A stretch of DNA of 36,815 nucleotides from UBA7332 sp051648105 (GCA_051648105.1 JBOFEN010000044.1:1-36815), one strand, 5' to 3'; positions 24,010 to 33,176 are shown, numbered from the stretch's first letter. Numbers and translations are program-made. Notes: generated by a model not told the origin, from the letters alone.

Positions 24010-27000
24010 TTATGCCTTTACAACCAGAGCCATAACTTCAAACTCATCAAAGCTCATAATAGTAGCCTTTGATTCATCCTCAAGTTTCTCAACTACATTT
24101 ATCGTGTTTGCAAGAACCTGATTTGAAACATATTCATTGAAGCTTTCTAGTGAGTCTTGAATTTCGCTGTTAGCCGTAAGAGTAACATCAATTTTGTCTG
24201 TTATCTCAAAGCCACTCGATTTGCGGATATTCTGGATTCTATTTACTAGTTCTCTAGCAACACCCTCTCTTTTCAGCTCATCAGTAACTGTAATATCCAG
24301 AGCGACAGTTAATCTACCCTCATTTGCCACCAACCATCCTGGGATATCCTCAGAGATGATCTCAACATCGGCAAGAAGAATTGTAGCATCAGCCCCATCA
24401 ATATTTAGAGTGAACTCACCTTGATTCTCGAATGTTGCAATCTGCGCTTGGTCCATTGAAGAGATAGCTACAGCTAGCTGCTTCATGATCTTGCCATAAC
24501 GAGGACCTAACTTCTTGAAATCAGGTTTGATTCTCTTAACCAATATCCCAGCAGTATTATCAACGAACTTCATCTCTTTGAGGTTAACCTCATTAAGAAC
24601 TAGCTCCTTAATTGCTTGAATATGCTCTGCCTGCTCAGCATCAACAACGGGTATCATAATAGCTGTTAGCGGTTGGCGAACTTTGATATTCACCTTACGG
24701 CGCAATGCCAATACCATCGAAGATATATCTTGTGCCATCTGCATACGAAGCTCAAGTGTCTTATCAATAACTTGCTCATTTGCCTCTGGGAATTGAGCAA
24801 GGTGTACAGATGAGATATCACTAGCTGTCAAATCCAAGAACAATCTATCTGCATAGAATGGTGCAATTGGTGCTATAAGCTTAGCTACAGTCTCAAGACA
24901 TGTATGTAGTGTTTGGTATGCTGCTAGTTTATCTTGGTCAAACTCACCACCCCAGAAACGTTTGCGGTTTAGACGAACATACCAGTTACTTAGGTTGTCG
25001 TTTACAAACTCCGAGATAGCACGACCAGCACGAGTTGGCTCATAGCTATTATAGAACTCATTCACATCCTTAACAAGTGAGTTAAGAAGTGAGATAATCC
25101 ATCTATCTATCTCCGCTCTACTCTCCATAGGCACTTGTGGTTCACTAGCTGTGAATCCATCCACATTTGCATAAAGAGAGAAGAAAGAGTATGTGTTATA
25201 TAGAGTCCCGAAGAACTTACGACGAACCTCTTCAATACCATCAACATCAAACTTTAGGTTATCCCATGGAGACGAGTTTGTGATCATGTACCAACGAAGT
25301 GGGTCTGAACCATACTTCTCTATTGTCTCAAATGGATCAACAGCGTTACCCAAGCGCTTAGACATCTTATTACCGCTCTTGTCAAGTACAAGTCCATTAG
25401 ATATAACCGCCTTGAAGGCTACACTATCAAATACCATTGTACCCAATGCATGAAGAGTGAAGAACCATCCTCTTGTCTGGTCTACTCCTTCAGCAATAAA
25501 GTCTGCTGGATATAGTTTATTTGTATCTACAAGCTCTTTGTTCTCAAATGGATAGTGAACCTGCGCATATGGCATTGCTCCTGAATCGAACCAAACATCA
25601 ATAAGATCAAGCTCACGCTTCATTGGCACTCCACTTGGTGAAAGAAGTACTATATTATCAACATATGGTCTATGAAGATCTATCTTGTCATAGTTCTCTT
25701 GAGAGAAGTCCCCAGCCTCAAATCCTGCATATGGATTTTCCGCCATCAAACCAGCCTCAACAGCTTTATTGATCTCACTCATAAGCTCCTCCATTGAACC
25801 AACACACAACTCCTCCGAGCCATCCTCTGTTCTCCATATAGGAAGAGGTGTACCCCAATAGCGGCTACGTGAAAGGTTCCAATCTTGAAGGTTCTCAAGC
25901 CATTTACCAAAACGACCAGTACCAGTAGAAGCTGGTTTCCAGTTGATCGTCTCATTAAGCTCCATCATACGCTCACGACACTCAGTAGTACGGATAAACC
26001 AGCTATCAAGTGGATAGTACAATACAGGCTTGTCTGTTCTCCAACAGTGTGGATATGAGTGGACATGTTTCTCTATCTTGAAAGCTTGGTTACTGCTCTT
26101 AAGCATAACACAAAGATCAATATCAAGAGTAGCATCATTCTCCGTTAAGTTTGAATCGTATGCATTCTTAACAAATCGACCCGCGTACTCAGAATATAGC
26201 TCAACATTAACAGATGAAGCAACATAATCAGCATCTAGATCCTCTATCTTATAGAATTTACCAGTCATGTCAACCATTGGACGAAGATTGCCATCCTTGT
26301 CAGTCAACATCAATGGAGGAACACCATTTGCTTTTGCTACGCGATCATCATCAGCACCAAATGTAGGAGCAATATGTACGATACCTGTACCATCTTCAGT
26401 TGTAACAAACTCACCTGAGATTACCCTGAATGCACCCTGACCTGGATTCATCCATGGCATCAACTGCTCATACTCCATACCTACAAGGTCACTACCTTTA
26501 TATTCAGCAACCACCTCATAAGGGATTAGCTTATCCCCTGGTTTGTAGTCTGAAAGAGCAAGCTCTGAAGCCTTAGGGTTAAACATCCCACCCATAAGGT
26601 CTTTTGCTAGAACTACAGTAATTGGACTATTTGTATATGGGTTAAAACTCTTTACTGCCACATATGTAATAGATGGCCCAACACATAGTGCTGTATTTGA
26701 AGGTAGAGTCCATGGTGTTGTAGTCCATGCCAAGAAGAAAGCATCACCAAAAGCTGAAAGCTCAGCCGATGGATTCTTAATCTTAAATTGAGCTACACAT
26801 GTAGTATCCTTAACATCTCTATAGCAACCTGGCTGATTCAACTCGTGCGAGCTCAAACCAGTACCTGCCGCTGGTGAATATGGTTGAATAGTGAACCCCT
26901 TATAGAGCATATTTTTCTTGTATAGCTCCTTTAGTAGGTACCACAAACTCTCGATATATTTATTATCGTATGTGATATATGGATCATTCATATCAACCCA

Positions 27001-27426
27001 ATATCCCATCTTATGTGTCAAATCCTCCCACTCCTTTGTATATTTCATCACATCCTTACGACATGCAGCATTATACTCAGCAACAGAAATAGTTTTACCA
27101 ATATCCTCTTTGGTAATACCCAAAGTCTTTTCTACTCCTAGCTCAACAGGCAGACCGTGTGTATCCCACCCAGCCTTACGCATCACTTGATAACCCTTCA
27201 TAGTCTTATAACGACAGAAGATATCCTTGATAGAGCGAGCCATAACGTGGTGAATACCAGGCATACCATTAGCAGAAGGAGGACCCTCAAAGAATACAAA
27301 AGATGGAGCTCCCTCTCTTATTGACAAACTCTGATCGAACACGCTCTTCTCATCCCAGCTCTTAAGAACCTCTTTATTTACATCAGAGAGGTTAAGGTGG
27401 GAATACTCGGTAAACTTCTTACTCAT
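24010..27426 (-). CDS. ileS: Isoleucyl-tRNA synthetase
   Basis: A 1138-residue class I aminoacyl-tRNA synthetase that charges tRNA-Ile. Visible parts: PPSANGMPGIHHVMAR (residues 49-64, the HIGH region in the GIHH form), WDTHGLPVELGVEKTLG, the editing (CP1) domain with HCWRTDKPVLYYPLDSWF, and KMSKR (687-691). The C-terminal anticodon-binding domain includes NIRKSSGFEITDKIDV. The length of about 1140 residues and the C-terminus without the zinc cysteines of E. coli IleS place it with the eukaryote-like type 2 enzymes, a group known for low mupirocin sensitivity. It is followed by the DksA-like gene, lspA and DUF4296. Confidence 0.97.
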   Translation of the reverse strand: MSKKFTEYSHLNLSDVNKEVLKSWDEKSVFDQSLSIREGAPSFVFFEGPPSANGMPGIHHVMARSIKDIFCRYKTMKGYQVMRKAGWDTHGLPVELGVEKTLGITKEDIGKTISVAEYNAACRKDVMKYTKEWEDLTHKMGYWVDMNDPYITYDNKYIESLWYLLKELYKKNMLYKGFTIQPYSPAAGTGLSSHELNQPGCYRDVKDTTCVAQFKIKNPSAELSAFGDAFFLAWTTTPWTLPSNTALCVGPSITYVAVKSFNPYTNSPITVVLAKDLMGGMFNPKASELALSDYKPGDKLIPYEVVAEYKGSDLVGMEYEQLMPWMNPGQGAFRVISGEFVTTEDGTGIVHIAPTFGADDDRVAKANGVPPLMLTDKDGNLRPMVDMTGKFYKIEDLDADYVASSVNVELYSEYAGRFVKNAYDSNLTENDATLDIDLCVMLKSSNQAFKIEKHVHSYPHCWRTDKPVLYYPLDSWFIRTTECRERMMELNETINWKPASTGTGRFGKWLENLQDWNLSRSRYWGTPLPIWRTEDGSEELCVGSMEELMSEINKAVEAGLMAENPYAGFEAGDFSQENYDKIDLHRPYVDNIVLLSPSGVPMKRELDLIDVWFDSGAMPYAQVHYPFENKELVDTNKLYPADFIAEGVDQTRGWFFTLHALGTMVFDSVAFKAVISNGLVLDKSGNKMSKRLGNAVDPFETIEKYGSDPLRWYMITNSSPWDNLKFDVDGIEEVRRKFFGTLYNTYSFFSLYANVDGFTASEPQVPMESRAEIDRWIISLLNSLVKDVNEFYNSYEPTRAGRAISEFVNDNLSNWYVRLNRKRFWGGEFDQDKLAAYQTLHTCLETVAKLIAPIAPFYADRLFLDLTASDISSVHLAQFPEANEQVIDKTLELRMQMAQDISSMVLALRRKVNIKVRQPLTAIMIPVVDAEQAEHIQAIKELVLNEVNLKEMKFVDNTAGILVKRIKPDFKKLGPRYGKIMKQLAVAISSMDQAQIATFENQGEFTLNIDGADATILLADVEIISEDIPGWLVANEGRLTVALDITVTDELKREGVARELVNRIQNIRKSSGFEITDKIDVTLTANSEIQDSLESFNEYVSNQVLANTINVVEKLEDESKATIMSFDEFEVMALVVKA

Positions 27427-27520
27427 AACTATATATTACTGTTACACGTTTTACAACAATATTTTCATAAAGCTCCGCCCTTATCACACTAGATGGGGAA
27501 GAGCTCAATAAATCAAGGTG

Positions 27521-27528
27521 CGAATATA
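27521..27528 (-). promoter_or_regulatory. ileS: Possible ileS promoter (-7 box)
   Basis: The minus strand reads TATATTCG followed by CACC, one mismatch from TAnnTTTG and very like the bamD box with its CACC. It lies 94 bp before the ileS start. No clear -33 box. Confidence 0.3.
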
Positions 27529-27634
27529 TCATTTTTTTACATAAAAGCCTCTCTTCTACAGACAAAAGATTCATCTAAAAAGGATTTATTCACTACCATA
27601 TAGAACCCTTAAACAAGATAAGGGGTGTAAATAT

Positions 27635-27664
27635 TTTGCGGCTCAAATATTTTGATTAATTTTG
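27635..27664 (+). promoter_or_regulatory. rpsP: Putative rpsP promoter
   Basis: TTTG (27635-27638), an 18-bp spacer, then TAATTTTG (27657-27664) match the Bacteroidetes -33/-7 pattern. They lie 56 bp before the rpsP start. Confidence 0.55.
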
Positions 27665-27720
27665 CGGCGTAGATACGGGTTATCTACAAAGTTTAATCAA
27701 TTAAAAAAACAAAAAAGACA

Positions 27721-28239
27721 ATGGCAACCAAAATCAGATTGCAAAGACATGGTCGTAAAGGCTATGCATTCTACCAAATCGTTGTTGCGGACAGCAGAGC
27801 TAAGCGTGACGGTAAATGTATCGAAAGAATCGGTTCTTACAACCCAAACACTAACCCTGCGACAATTGATCTAAACTTCGAAAAAGCAATGTACTGGATC
27901 GGTACAGGTGCTCAACCTACTGACACTGCTCGTAACATCCTATCTAAAGAAGGTGTTATGATGATGAACCACTTGATGGGTGGTGTTAAGAAAGGGGCTT
28001 TCACTGCAGAACAAGCTGCTGAGAAATTCGAAGCTTGGAAAGCAGACAAGAGCGGAAGAGTAGCTGCTGTTAACAACAAACTAGCTACTGAAAAAGCTGC
28101 TAAAGCCAAAGCTCGTCTTGAAGCTGAAATCGAAGCAAACAAAGCTAAAGCTGAGGCTGTTGCTGCTAAACTAGCTGCAGCTGCTGCTACTGAAGAAGTA
28201 GCTACAGAAGAAGCAACTGAAGAAACTGCTGCAGAATAA
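27721..28239 (+). CDS. rpsP: 30S ribosomal protein bS16 with extended tail
   Basis: A 172-residue protein. Residues 1-85 are the canonical bS16 (MATKIRLQRHGRKGYAFYQI, VVADSRAKRDGKCIERIGSYNP), which helps assemble the small ribosomal subunit. The remaining 85 or so residues extend the usual 80-90 residue protein with a Lys/Ala-rich helix (ATEKAAKAKARLEAEIEANKA) and an acidic Ala/Glu/Thr end. Such tails are common in Bacteroidetes bS16. Base use shifts to GCT/GAA-rich codons, as expected for a highly expressed gene. It has its own promoter and a strong terminator, and is divergent from ileS. Confidence 0.96.
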   Translation: MATKIRLQRHGRKGYAFYQIVVADSRAKRDGKCIERIGSYNPNTNPATIDLNFEKAMYWIGTGAQPTDTARNILSKEGVMMMNHLMGGVKKGAFTAEQAAEKFEAWKADKSGRVAAVNNKLATEKAAKAKARLEAEIEANKAKAEAVAAKLAAAAATEEVATEEATEETAAE

Positions 28240-28258
28240 TCTATTCTTGCTAAAGCAC

Positions 28259-28297
28259 AAAGGAGAGACTTAACCCTGTTATGTCTCTCCTTTTTTT
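28259..28297 (+). terminator. Rho-independent terminator after rpsP
   Basis: AAAGGAGAGAC (28259-28269) pairs with GTCTCTCCTTT (28283-28293), followed by a further run of T. Classical intrinsic terminator 20 bp after the stop. Confidence 0.92.
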
Positions 28298-28316
28298 ATA
28301 CTAGGTTTAATGGTGT

Positions 28317-28353
28317 AAAAAAACACCCCACACAAATCAATGTGTAGGGTGTT
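28317..28353 (-). terminator. Rho-independent terminator after the OmpH-like gene
   Basis: AACACCCCACACA (28322-28334) pairs with TGTGTAGGGTGTT (28341-28353) with one mismatch. On the minus strand the stem is followed by seven T. It terminates the OmpH-like gene toward rpsP. Confidence 0.85.
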
Positions 28354-28376
28354 AAGCAATTGCTAAGAAGCAATAA

Positions 28377-28982
28377 TTATTTCTTTACATTATATCTGCT
28401 ATTAAGAGACTTAACAACATCTGATGTAATATTATATTTCTCATCTGCGTAGAACAAGTTATCCTCTTGAGTATTACTCAAAATCATATGATATTTCTTA
28501 TCCTTGTTGTAGAACTTGATAAATGAATTAATAGAGTCACGAAGCTGTTCGTTAACCTTCTGCTGCTCATTCATAAAATCCATACTCAAACGCTGCTCCA
28601 ACTGCTGCAACTCTTGCTGCTTCTTGATCAAGCGATTTTGCTCTGATTCAGCTCTCTCTCTAGACAAGAATGCATTATTCTCAACTTTACGCTGAAACTC
28701 ACGCATCTCATTCTCCAACTGGCGAACTTTCTCATTTAGATTAAGACGAGCCTTCTCCTGCTTACTTAGAAGAACCTCATTCATATCCTTCACAAAATTG
28801 TAGTTCTTCAAAAGAGAATCTACATCTATGTAGGCCATTGGCAACAACTCAACCTCTGACACTGTAGATCCAGAAGCAGTTGCATCTCCTTGAGAAGTTT
28901 TTTTACTTGAGAATTGCATTGCAAATAATACAACGATTGCTGCTGCTAAAACTCCATTGATAAGATAGTTGACATTTTTCAT
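28377..28982 (-). CDS. OmpH/Skp-family periplasmic chaperone
   Basis: A 201-residue protein. The hydrophobic N-terminal segment (about 5-24, YLINGVLAAAIVVLFAMQF) acts as signal or anchor. Next is MAYIDVDSLLKNYNFVKDMN, the conserved Skp start, then a long coiled coil (about 70-150, Gln/Glu/Arg/Lys-rich), and a closing KYHMILSNTQEDNLFYADEKYNIT segment. Skp-type proteins hold unfolded outer-membrane proteins in the periplasm for delivery to the BAM complex, of which BamD is encoded at 3406. Because the N-terminus lacks a clear cleavage site, it may stay membrane-anchored. Confidence 0.88.
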   Translation of the reverse strand: MKNVNYLINGVLAAAIVVLFAMQFSSKKTSQGDATASGSTVSEVELLPMAYIDVDSLLKNYNFVKDMNEVLLSKQEKARLNLNEKVRQLENEMREFQRKVENNAFLSRERAESEQNRLIKKQQELQQLEQRLSMDFMNEQQKVNEQLRDSINSFIKFYNKDKKYHMILSNTQEDNLFYADEKYNITSDVVKSLNSRYNVKK

Positions 28983-29006
28983 ATGTAGTACTTTTTATTC
29001 ATTTCT

Positions 29007-29240
29007 TCATTCATTAATTTGGTTTATCAACTCTGAGTTCATACGCTCAAACAATCCACTCTTAGCCTGCTCCTCTTTGTCTGATGTTTTAGCGCAGCTT
29101 ATACCCTTACGAGAGAGTGCTGCATTACCCCCAATGTGAGTATTAGGGAACTTTCCATCCTTTACAAAAAAGACCTTCACTCCCAATAAAAGCACAGATA
29201 GCGCAACAATTAAGAGCACGATTAATATTGTGTAAAACAT
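29007..29240 (-). CDS. Small single-pass membrane protein, function unknown
   Basis: A 77-residue protein with an N-terminal membrane segment (MFYTILIVLLIVALSVLLLG) followed by DGKFPNTHIGGNAALSRKGISC and an acidic tail. I recall similar short proteins with an FPNTHIGGN...GI.C motif in Bacteroidales, without a named function. The frame can be extended 7 codons to 29261, but that start lies inside the palindromic promoter, so ATG 29240 is chosen. It precedes the OmpH-like gene by 24 bp on the same strand, so the two probably share a transcript. Confidence 0.65.
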   Translation of the reverse strand: MFYTILIVLLIVALSVLLLGVKVFFVKDGKFPNTHIGGNAALSRKGISCAKTSDKEEQAKSGLFERMNSELINQINE

Positions 29241-29248
29241 TCTTCTAC

Positions 29249-29268
29249 TATATTTGTGCACAAATATA
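29249..29268. promoter_or_regulatory. Palindromic divergent promoter between pepD and the small membrane gene
   Basis: TATATTTGTGCACAAATATA is a perfect 20-bp palindrome. Each strand carries TATATTTG, a perfect TAnnTTTG -7 box, 8 to 9 bp before the chosen start codon of the gene it faces. For the plus strand ATTG at 29227-29230 could be the -33 element (18-bp spacer). It may also bind a dimeric regulator. Confidence 0.55.
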
Positions 29269-29276
29269 GAGCTTTT

Positions 29277-30719
29277 ATGAGAAATACGACACTAGAACCC
29301 AAAATAGTATGGGATTTTTTTGATGAAATATGCCAAATACCACGCCCTTCAAAGAAAGAGGAGAAAATAAGAGGCTATTTAAGAGAATTTGCTACCTCTA
29401 GAAACCTTAAATACAAAGAGGACAATGTTGGTAATATTGTAATACAAAAGGATGCTTCTAGTTCATCTGTGGGCAAACCGGCTGTAATACTTCAGTGCCA
29501 CATGGACATGGTATGTGAAAAACGCGAGAATTCAAAACACGACTTTGATTGTGACCCAATTAGAACGTACATAGATGGCGATTGGTTAAAGGCACACGAC
29601 ACGACACTCGGAGCTGACAATGGAGCTGGGATGGCAGCTATACTTGCTCTTCTTGACTCTAACAACATACCTCACCCAAGACTTGAGGCATTATTCACTG
29701 TTGATGAAGAGAGTGGATTAACCGGTGCCTTTGCTCTTAAAGAGGGATTCTTAGATGGTAAATATCTTCTAAACCTTGATGGTGAAGATGGACTAATTGT
29801 CGGATGTGCTGGTGGCGTCGAGACAACTGCAAAGTTTAAGATCGAAGAGATTGATACCCCTACAGGCTTTTTCTGGTTTAGAGTATCGATAAAAGGACTC
29901 ACAGGAGGACACTCAGGTGAGGATATCAACAAAGGATTGGCAAATGCTAACCAACTATTGGCTCGTTTCTTATGGATAATCCACTCAAAATATGGAATAA
30001 GATTATCCTCTATTGAAGGTGGTAATCTTCACAATGCAATTCCACGAGAGGCTGCGGCTGTTGCTGCACTACCTTTTGCTATGAAGGAACAGTTAAGAAT
30101 TGAACTCAATCACTTCATTGCTGACATCGAGATGGAGTATGGTAAGAGGGAACCAAACATAAGAGTGGACCTAGAGTCTGAAAATGCACCAACAACATGC
30201 TTGCATCAAGAGGATGCAATAAAACTTATATCTGCTATATATGGGCTTCCCAATGGAGTTATATCTATGAGCCTAGATATGGTCAACTTTGTTGAAACAT
30301 CTTCAAACCTAGCATCAATTAAAAGAAATAACAAAGGCGAGATAGTAGTAACAACTAGCCAGAGAAGTGCTTCTGAAATTGCCAAATGGGATATTGCTAG
30401 AAGAATCAATGCTGTTCTATCAATAGCAGGAGGAGCGGTTAATCATAGTGAGGGATATCCTGGATGGCTACCTAATCTTGAGTCACATCTTCTAAAATGC
30501 GCAGTAAAGAGCTACGAAAGGATTAACAACTCGCAACCTGTAGTACAGGCCATACATGCAGGATTGGAATGCGGTCTATTCCTAAAGAAGTACCCCAATA
30601 TGGAGATGATATCTTTTGGACCAACCATACTAGCACTCCACTCTCCTGAGGAGAGATTAAGTATTAGCTCGATGGATAAATTCTGGAAGCATCTACTAGA
30701 AATACTAAAGAGTATATAA
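29277..30719 (+). CDS. pepD: Aminoacyl-histidine dipeptidase (M20 metallopeptidase)
   Basis: A 480-residue cytosolic di-zinc peptidase that cuts Xaa-His and other dipeptides. Metal and catalytic residues are visible: His75 and Asp77 (LQCHMDMVCEK), Asp114 (LGADNGAGMAA) and the Glu pair 144/145 (TVDEESGLTGA). EGGNLHNAIPREA marks the lid/dimer domain. The start PRPSKKEEKI region and overall length match PepD. The frame opens at 29256, but that position lies within the palindromic promoter; ATG 29277 fits the family. Its stop overlaps the next ATG (TAATG), making it the first gene of a four-gene plus-strand run with mostly exported products. Confidence 0.93.
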   Translation: MRNTTLEPKIVWDFFDEICQIPRPSKKEEKIRGYLREFATSRNLKYKEDNVGNIVIQKDASSSSVGKPAVILQCHMDMVCEKRENSKHDFDCDPIRTYIDGDWLKAHDTTLGADNGAGMAAILALLDSNNIPHPRLEALFTVDEESGLTGAFALKEGFLDGKYLLNLDGEDGLIVGCAGGVETTAKFKIEEIDTPTGFFWFRVSIKGLTGGHSGEDINKGLANANQLLARFLWIIHSKYGIRLSSIEGGNLHNAIPREAAAVAALPFAMKEQLRIELNHFIADIEMEYGKREPNIRVDLESENAPTTCLHQEDAIKLISAIYGLPNGVISMSLDMVNFVETSSNLASIKRNNKGEIVVTTSQRSASEIAKWDIARRINAVLSIAGGAVNHSEGYPGWLPNLESHLLKCAVKSYERINNSQPVVQAIHAGLECGLFLKKYPNMEMISFGPTILALHSPEERLSISSMDKFWKHLLEILKSI

Positions 30720-32098
30720 TGAAGGTATTTAACTCAATATTTACACTAATCACTCTATGCATCCTCACCTCATCATGCATGGATGATATAGAGTATACAC
30801 AAAACCCCAACAAAGAGTTAACATTCTCAACAGACACTATAAGGTTTGACACTCTGTTCTCTAACATCCCATCAACAACAAAGTGGATAAAGGTGTATAA
30901 CAGAAATAGAGAGCATATACTTATTGATGAGATAAAACTAAACAATTCATCAAACTCTCCCTATAGACTAAATGTTGATGGTGAGCATGGAGGCTCTTTC
31001 TCAAACATTGAGATAAGAGGAAATGACAGCCTTTACATTGCTGTAGAAGCTACCCTTGCAGAGAGTGGCAATAACACTCCCCAGGAGATAACTGATGCTA
31101 TTACATTTTCACTTAATAGTAAAACACAGAAGGTAGAGCTATCTGCGTGGGCTTGGGACGCTAATCTTTGGAGAGGAAAGAGAATTGATCAAGACACTAT
31201 ATTAGATGACAACAAACCATTTGTTATTTATGACAGTCTAATTGTAGACCTATACTCAACTCTAACACTTGAAGCAGGTTGCAAACTCTTCTTCCACTCT
31301 GGAGCAAAATTAAAGATCAATGGCAAACTACTATCCATGGGAGAGGTAGGCAAGCCTGTAATTCTTAGAGGTGATAGACTAGATAAAATATTGCCCGACC
31401 TAAGCTATGAACAGATGGCAGGAGAGTGGAATGGAATAGAGATAACTGAAAATAGTTTTGATAATATCTTCAGACACACTATTATCAACTCAACTCTACA
31501 CGGGGTGATTGCAGACTCTTCTAATGCAAATATGGTTAAGGCCACATTTGAAAACTCTATAGTTCACAACAGTAATCGTAACGCTTTGTGGGCTAAAGAT
31601 TGTAATATCATTGCACTTGGATCACAATTCTCAAACGCCGAATATGGAGCTGTAAGATTGGAGGGTGGTAACTACCAATTTATTCACTGTACACTTGCAG
31701 ACTACTACCCCTTTGCCTCATCAAGAGGCGCTGCACTACAATTAGCTGGCAATAGCCACACAAACCTACTAGCGGCCAACTCCATTATTTATGGAAGGGT
31801 ACGAGATGAAGTAAAAGTAGATATAGACATTGTGGTTAACAAGCTACTCTTTGACAACTGTATTATTCGAAAAAGTGAAGAAGATGGCTCTATATGGAAA
31901 GATATAATATGGAATCAAGATCCTAAGTTCAATCTATTGGGTATCAACTACAACTTTGACTTTAGAGTATTAAGCGACAGCCCAGCAGTAGATTCGGCAA
32001 ACAGCTACTATTCGACTCTGAACATTTTAGATTTCTATGGTGTTAATCGCTTGGAGGCAAACACCCCTGACATTGGAGCCTTTGAGTTTAAAGAGTAG
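30719..32098 (+). CDS. Parallel beta-helix lipoprotein of Bacteroidales
   Basis: A 459-residue predicted lipoprotein with lipobox TSSC (Cys20) followed by MDDIEYTQNPNKELTFSTDTIRFDTLF. The first 150 residues look like an immunoglobulin-type beta domain (TKWIKVYNRNREHILIDEIKL). From about 160 to 440 there are beta-helix-like turns (LTLEAGCKLFFHSGAKLKI, GVIADSSNANMV, YGAVRLEGGNY), ending NTPDIGAFEFKE. Secreted beta-helix proteins often bind or cleave polysaccharides, but no catalytic motif is seen. The ATG overlaps the pepD stop by one base. Confidence 0.8.
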   Translation: MKVFNSIFTLITLCILTSSCMDDIEYTQNPNKELTFSTDTIRFDTLFSNIPSTTKWIKVYNRNREHILIDEIKLNNSSNSPYRLNVDGEHGGSFSNIEIRGNDSLYIAVEATLAESGNNTPQEITDAITFSLNSKTQKVELSAWAWDANLWRGKRIDQDTILDDNKPFVIYDSLIVDLYSTLTLEAGCKLFFHSGAKLKINGKLLSMGEVGKPVILRGDRLDKILPDLSYEQMAGEWNGIEITENSFDNIFRHTIINSTLHGVIADSSNANMVKATFENSIVHNSNRNALWAKDCNIIALGSQFSNAEYGAVRLEGGNYQFIHCTLADYYPFASSRGAALQLAGNSHTNLLAANSIIYGRVRDEVKVDIDIVVNKLLFDNCIIRKSEEDGSIWKDIIWNQDPKFNLLGINYNFDFRVLSDSPAVDSANSYYSTLNILDFYGVNRLEANTPDIGAFEFKE

Positions 32099-32118
32099 AA
32101 ACACCAATAAATACATCT

Positions 32119-33132
32119 ATGAGAAAGGCGATAATAGCACATATTATTATCATTTCCTCTATATGCAACGCGCAGACACTTCATAAGGAGAGTCTGCGCG
32201 TTATGTTTTATAATGTAGAAAATCTATTCGACTGCTATGACGACACACTAAAGATGGACGACGAATTCTTACCTAATGGCACAAGAAGATGGCACGCCGG
32301 AAGAGTGAATAAGAAGCTAAAGATGTTATCTAAGGTGATTACCTCTATTGGAGGGTGGCAGCCGCCATCTATTATTGGACTTTGCGAAGTAGAGAGTGAC
32401 TCTATTCTACTAAGACTCACTCGCTATTCTCCTCTAAAAAACCTTGATTATAGATATATTATTACTAATTCACCTGACCCTCGTGGAATAAACACAGCCC
32501 TTCTATACCAACGACACCAATTCAAACTCCTTAAGAATAGTAGCTATAGTATTGACTTATCTCACCTCAAACGTCGCCCAACAAGGGATATACTACATGC
32601 AGAGGGCCTGCTCCTCTCTGGTGACACACTTGATATTTTCGTTTGCCACCTACCCTCACGCTCATCAGGCATAGCTGAAAGCACACCTGCCAGAGAACAT
32701 GTGGCTAGATATCTGAAATTAAAGATTGACTCTGTTCAAAGCATTAGAACAAATGCATTATCAATAATAATGGGAGATTTTAACGACGATGAAAAATCGA
32801 ATACGGTTAAAATCCTTACCGAACATAATAATGATGCCCCTGGCAAGTCAATTCATAGGCTCACGACCAACAACCAAGATATGGGAACTTACTATTACAA
32901 AGGTAGATGGGAAGAGATTGATCATATATTTATATCAAACAGCATGCTAAATAATACAAAATCAACATATCTATTAGTAAATAAATACACTATCTTTACA
33001 GCTCCATTTCTACTAAAGAGTGTTCCAAACAGTAATCACGTAAGACCATTCAGAACATTCTACGGTTGGAAGTATGAAGGTGGGTTTAGCGACCATCTAC
33101 CAATATATACAGATATTGTAGTAGAGTGGTAG
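32119..33132 (+). CDS. Secreted endonuclease/exonuclease/phosphatase-family protein
   Basis: A 337-residue protein with an N-terminal signal peptide (about 1-19, ending CNAQT). The EEP fold is marked by MFYNVENLFD (29-38, metal/DNA-binding Asn), LCEVES (88-93, catalytic Glu), GDFNDD (219-224) and SDHLPI near the C-terminus (Asp-His pair). Members hydrolyse phosphodiester or phosphomonoester bonds in DNA, lipids or sugars. Export suggests extracellular nucleic acid or phosphate scavenging, but the substrate is not decided. A perfect 11-bp GC-rich inverted repeat (32167-32202) lies in the coding region just after the signal peptide. It is 20 bp downstream of the beta-helix gene. Confidence 0.88.
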   Translation: MRKAIIAHIIIISSICNAQTLHKESLRVMFYNVENLFDCYDDTLKMDDEFLPNGTRRWHAGRVNKKLKMLSKVITSIGGWQPPSIIGLCEVESDSILLRLTRYSPLKNLDYRYIITNSPDPRGINTALLYQRHQFKLLKNSSYSIDLSHLKRRPTRDILHAEGLLLSGDTLDIFVCHLPSRSSGIAESTPAREHVARYLKLKIDSVQSIRTNALSIIMGDFNDDEKSNTVKILTEHNNDAPGKSIHRLTTNNQDMGTYYYKGRWEEIDHIFISNSMLNNTKSTYLLVNKYTIFTAPFLLKSVPNSNHVRPFRTFYGWKYEGGFSDHLPIYTDIVVEW

Positions 33133-33176
33133 TTTATATAACCAAGAGCATTTTTTTAACCAATACCATATATCGT

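Noticed and set aside
27427..27720. T-box leader for ileS
   Set aside because: No T-box sequence or specifier hairpin is visible, and T-boxes are not typical of this phylum.
29256..29276. pepD start at 29256 and small membrane gene start at 29261
   Set aside because: Both codons lie inside the palindromic promoter, overlapping the -7 boxes; later ATGs match the families.
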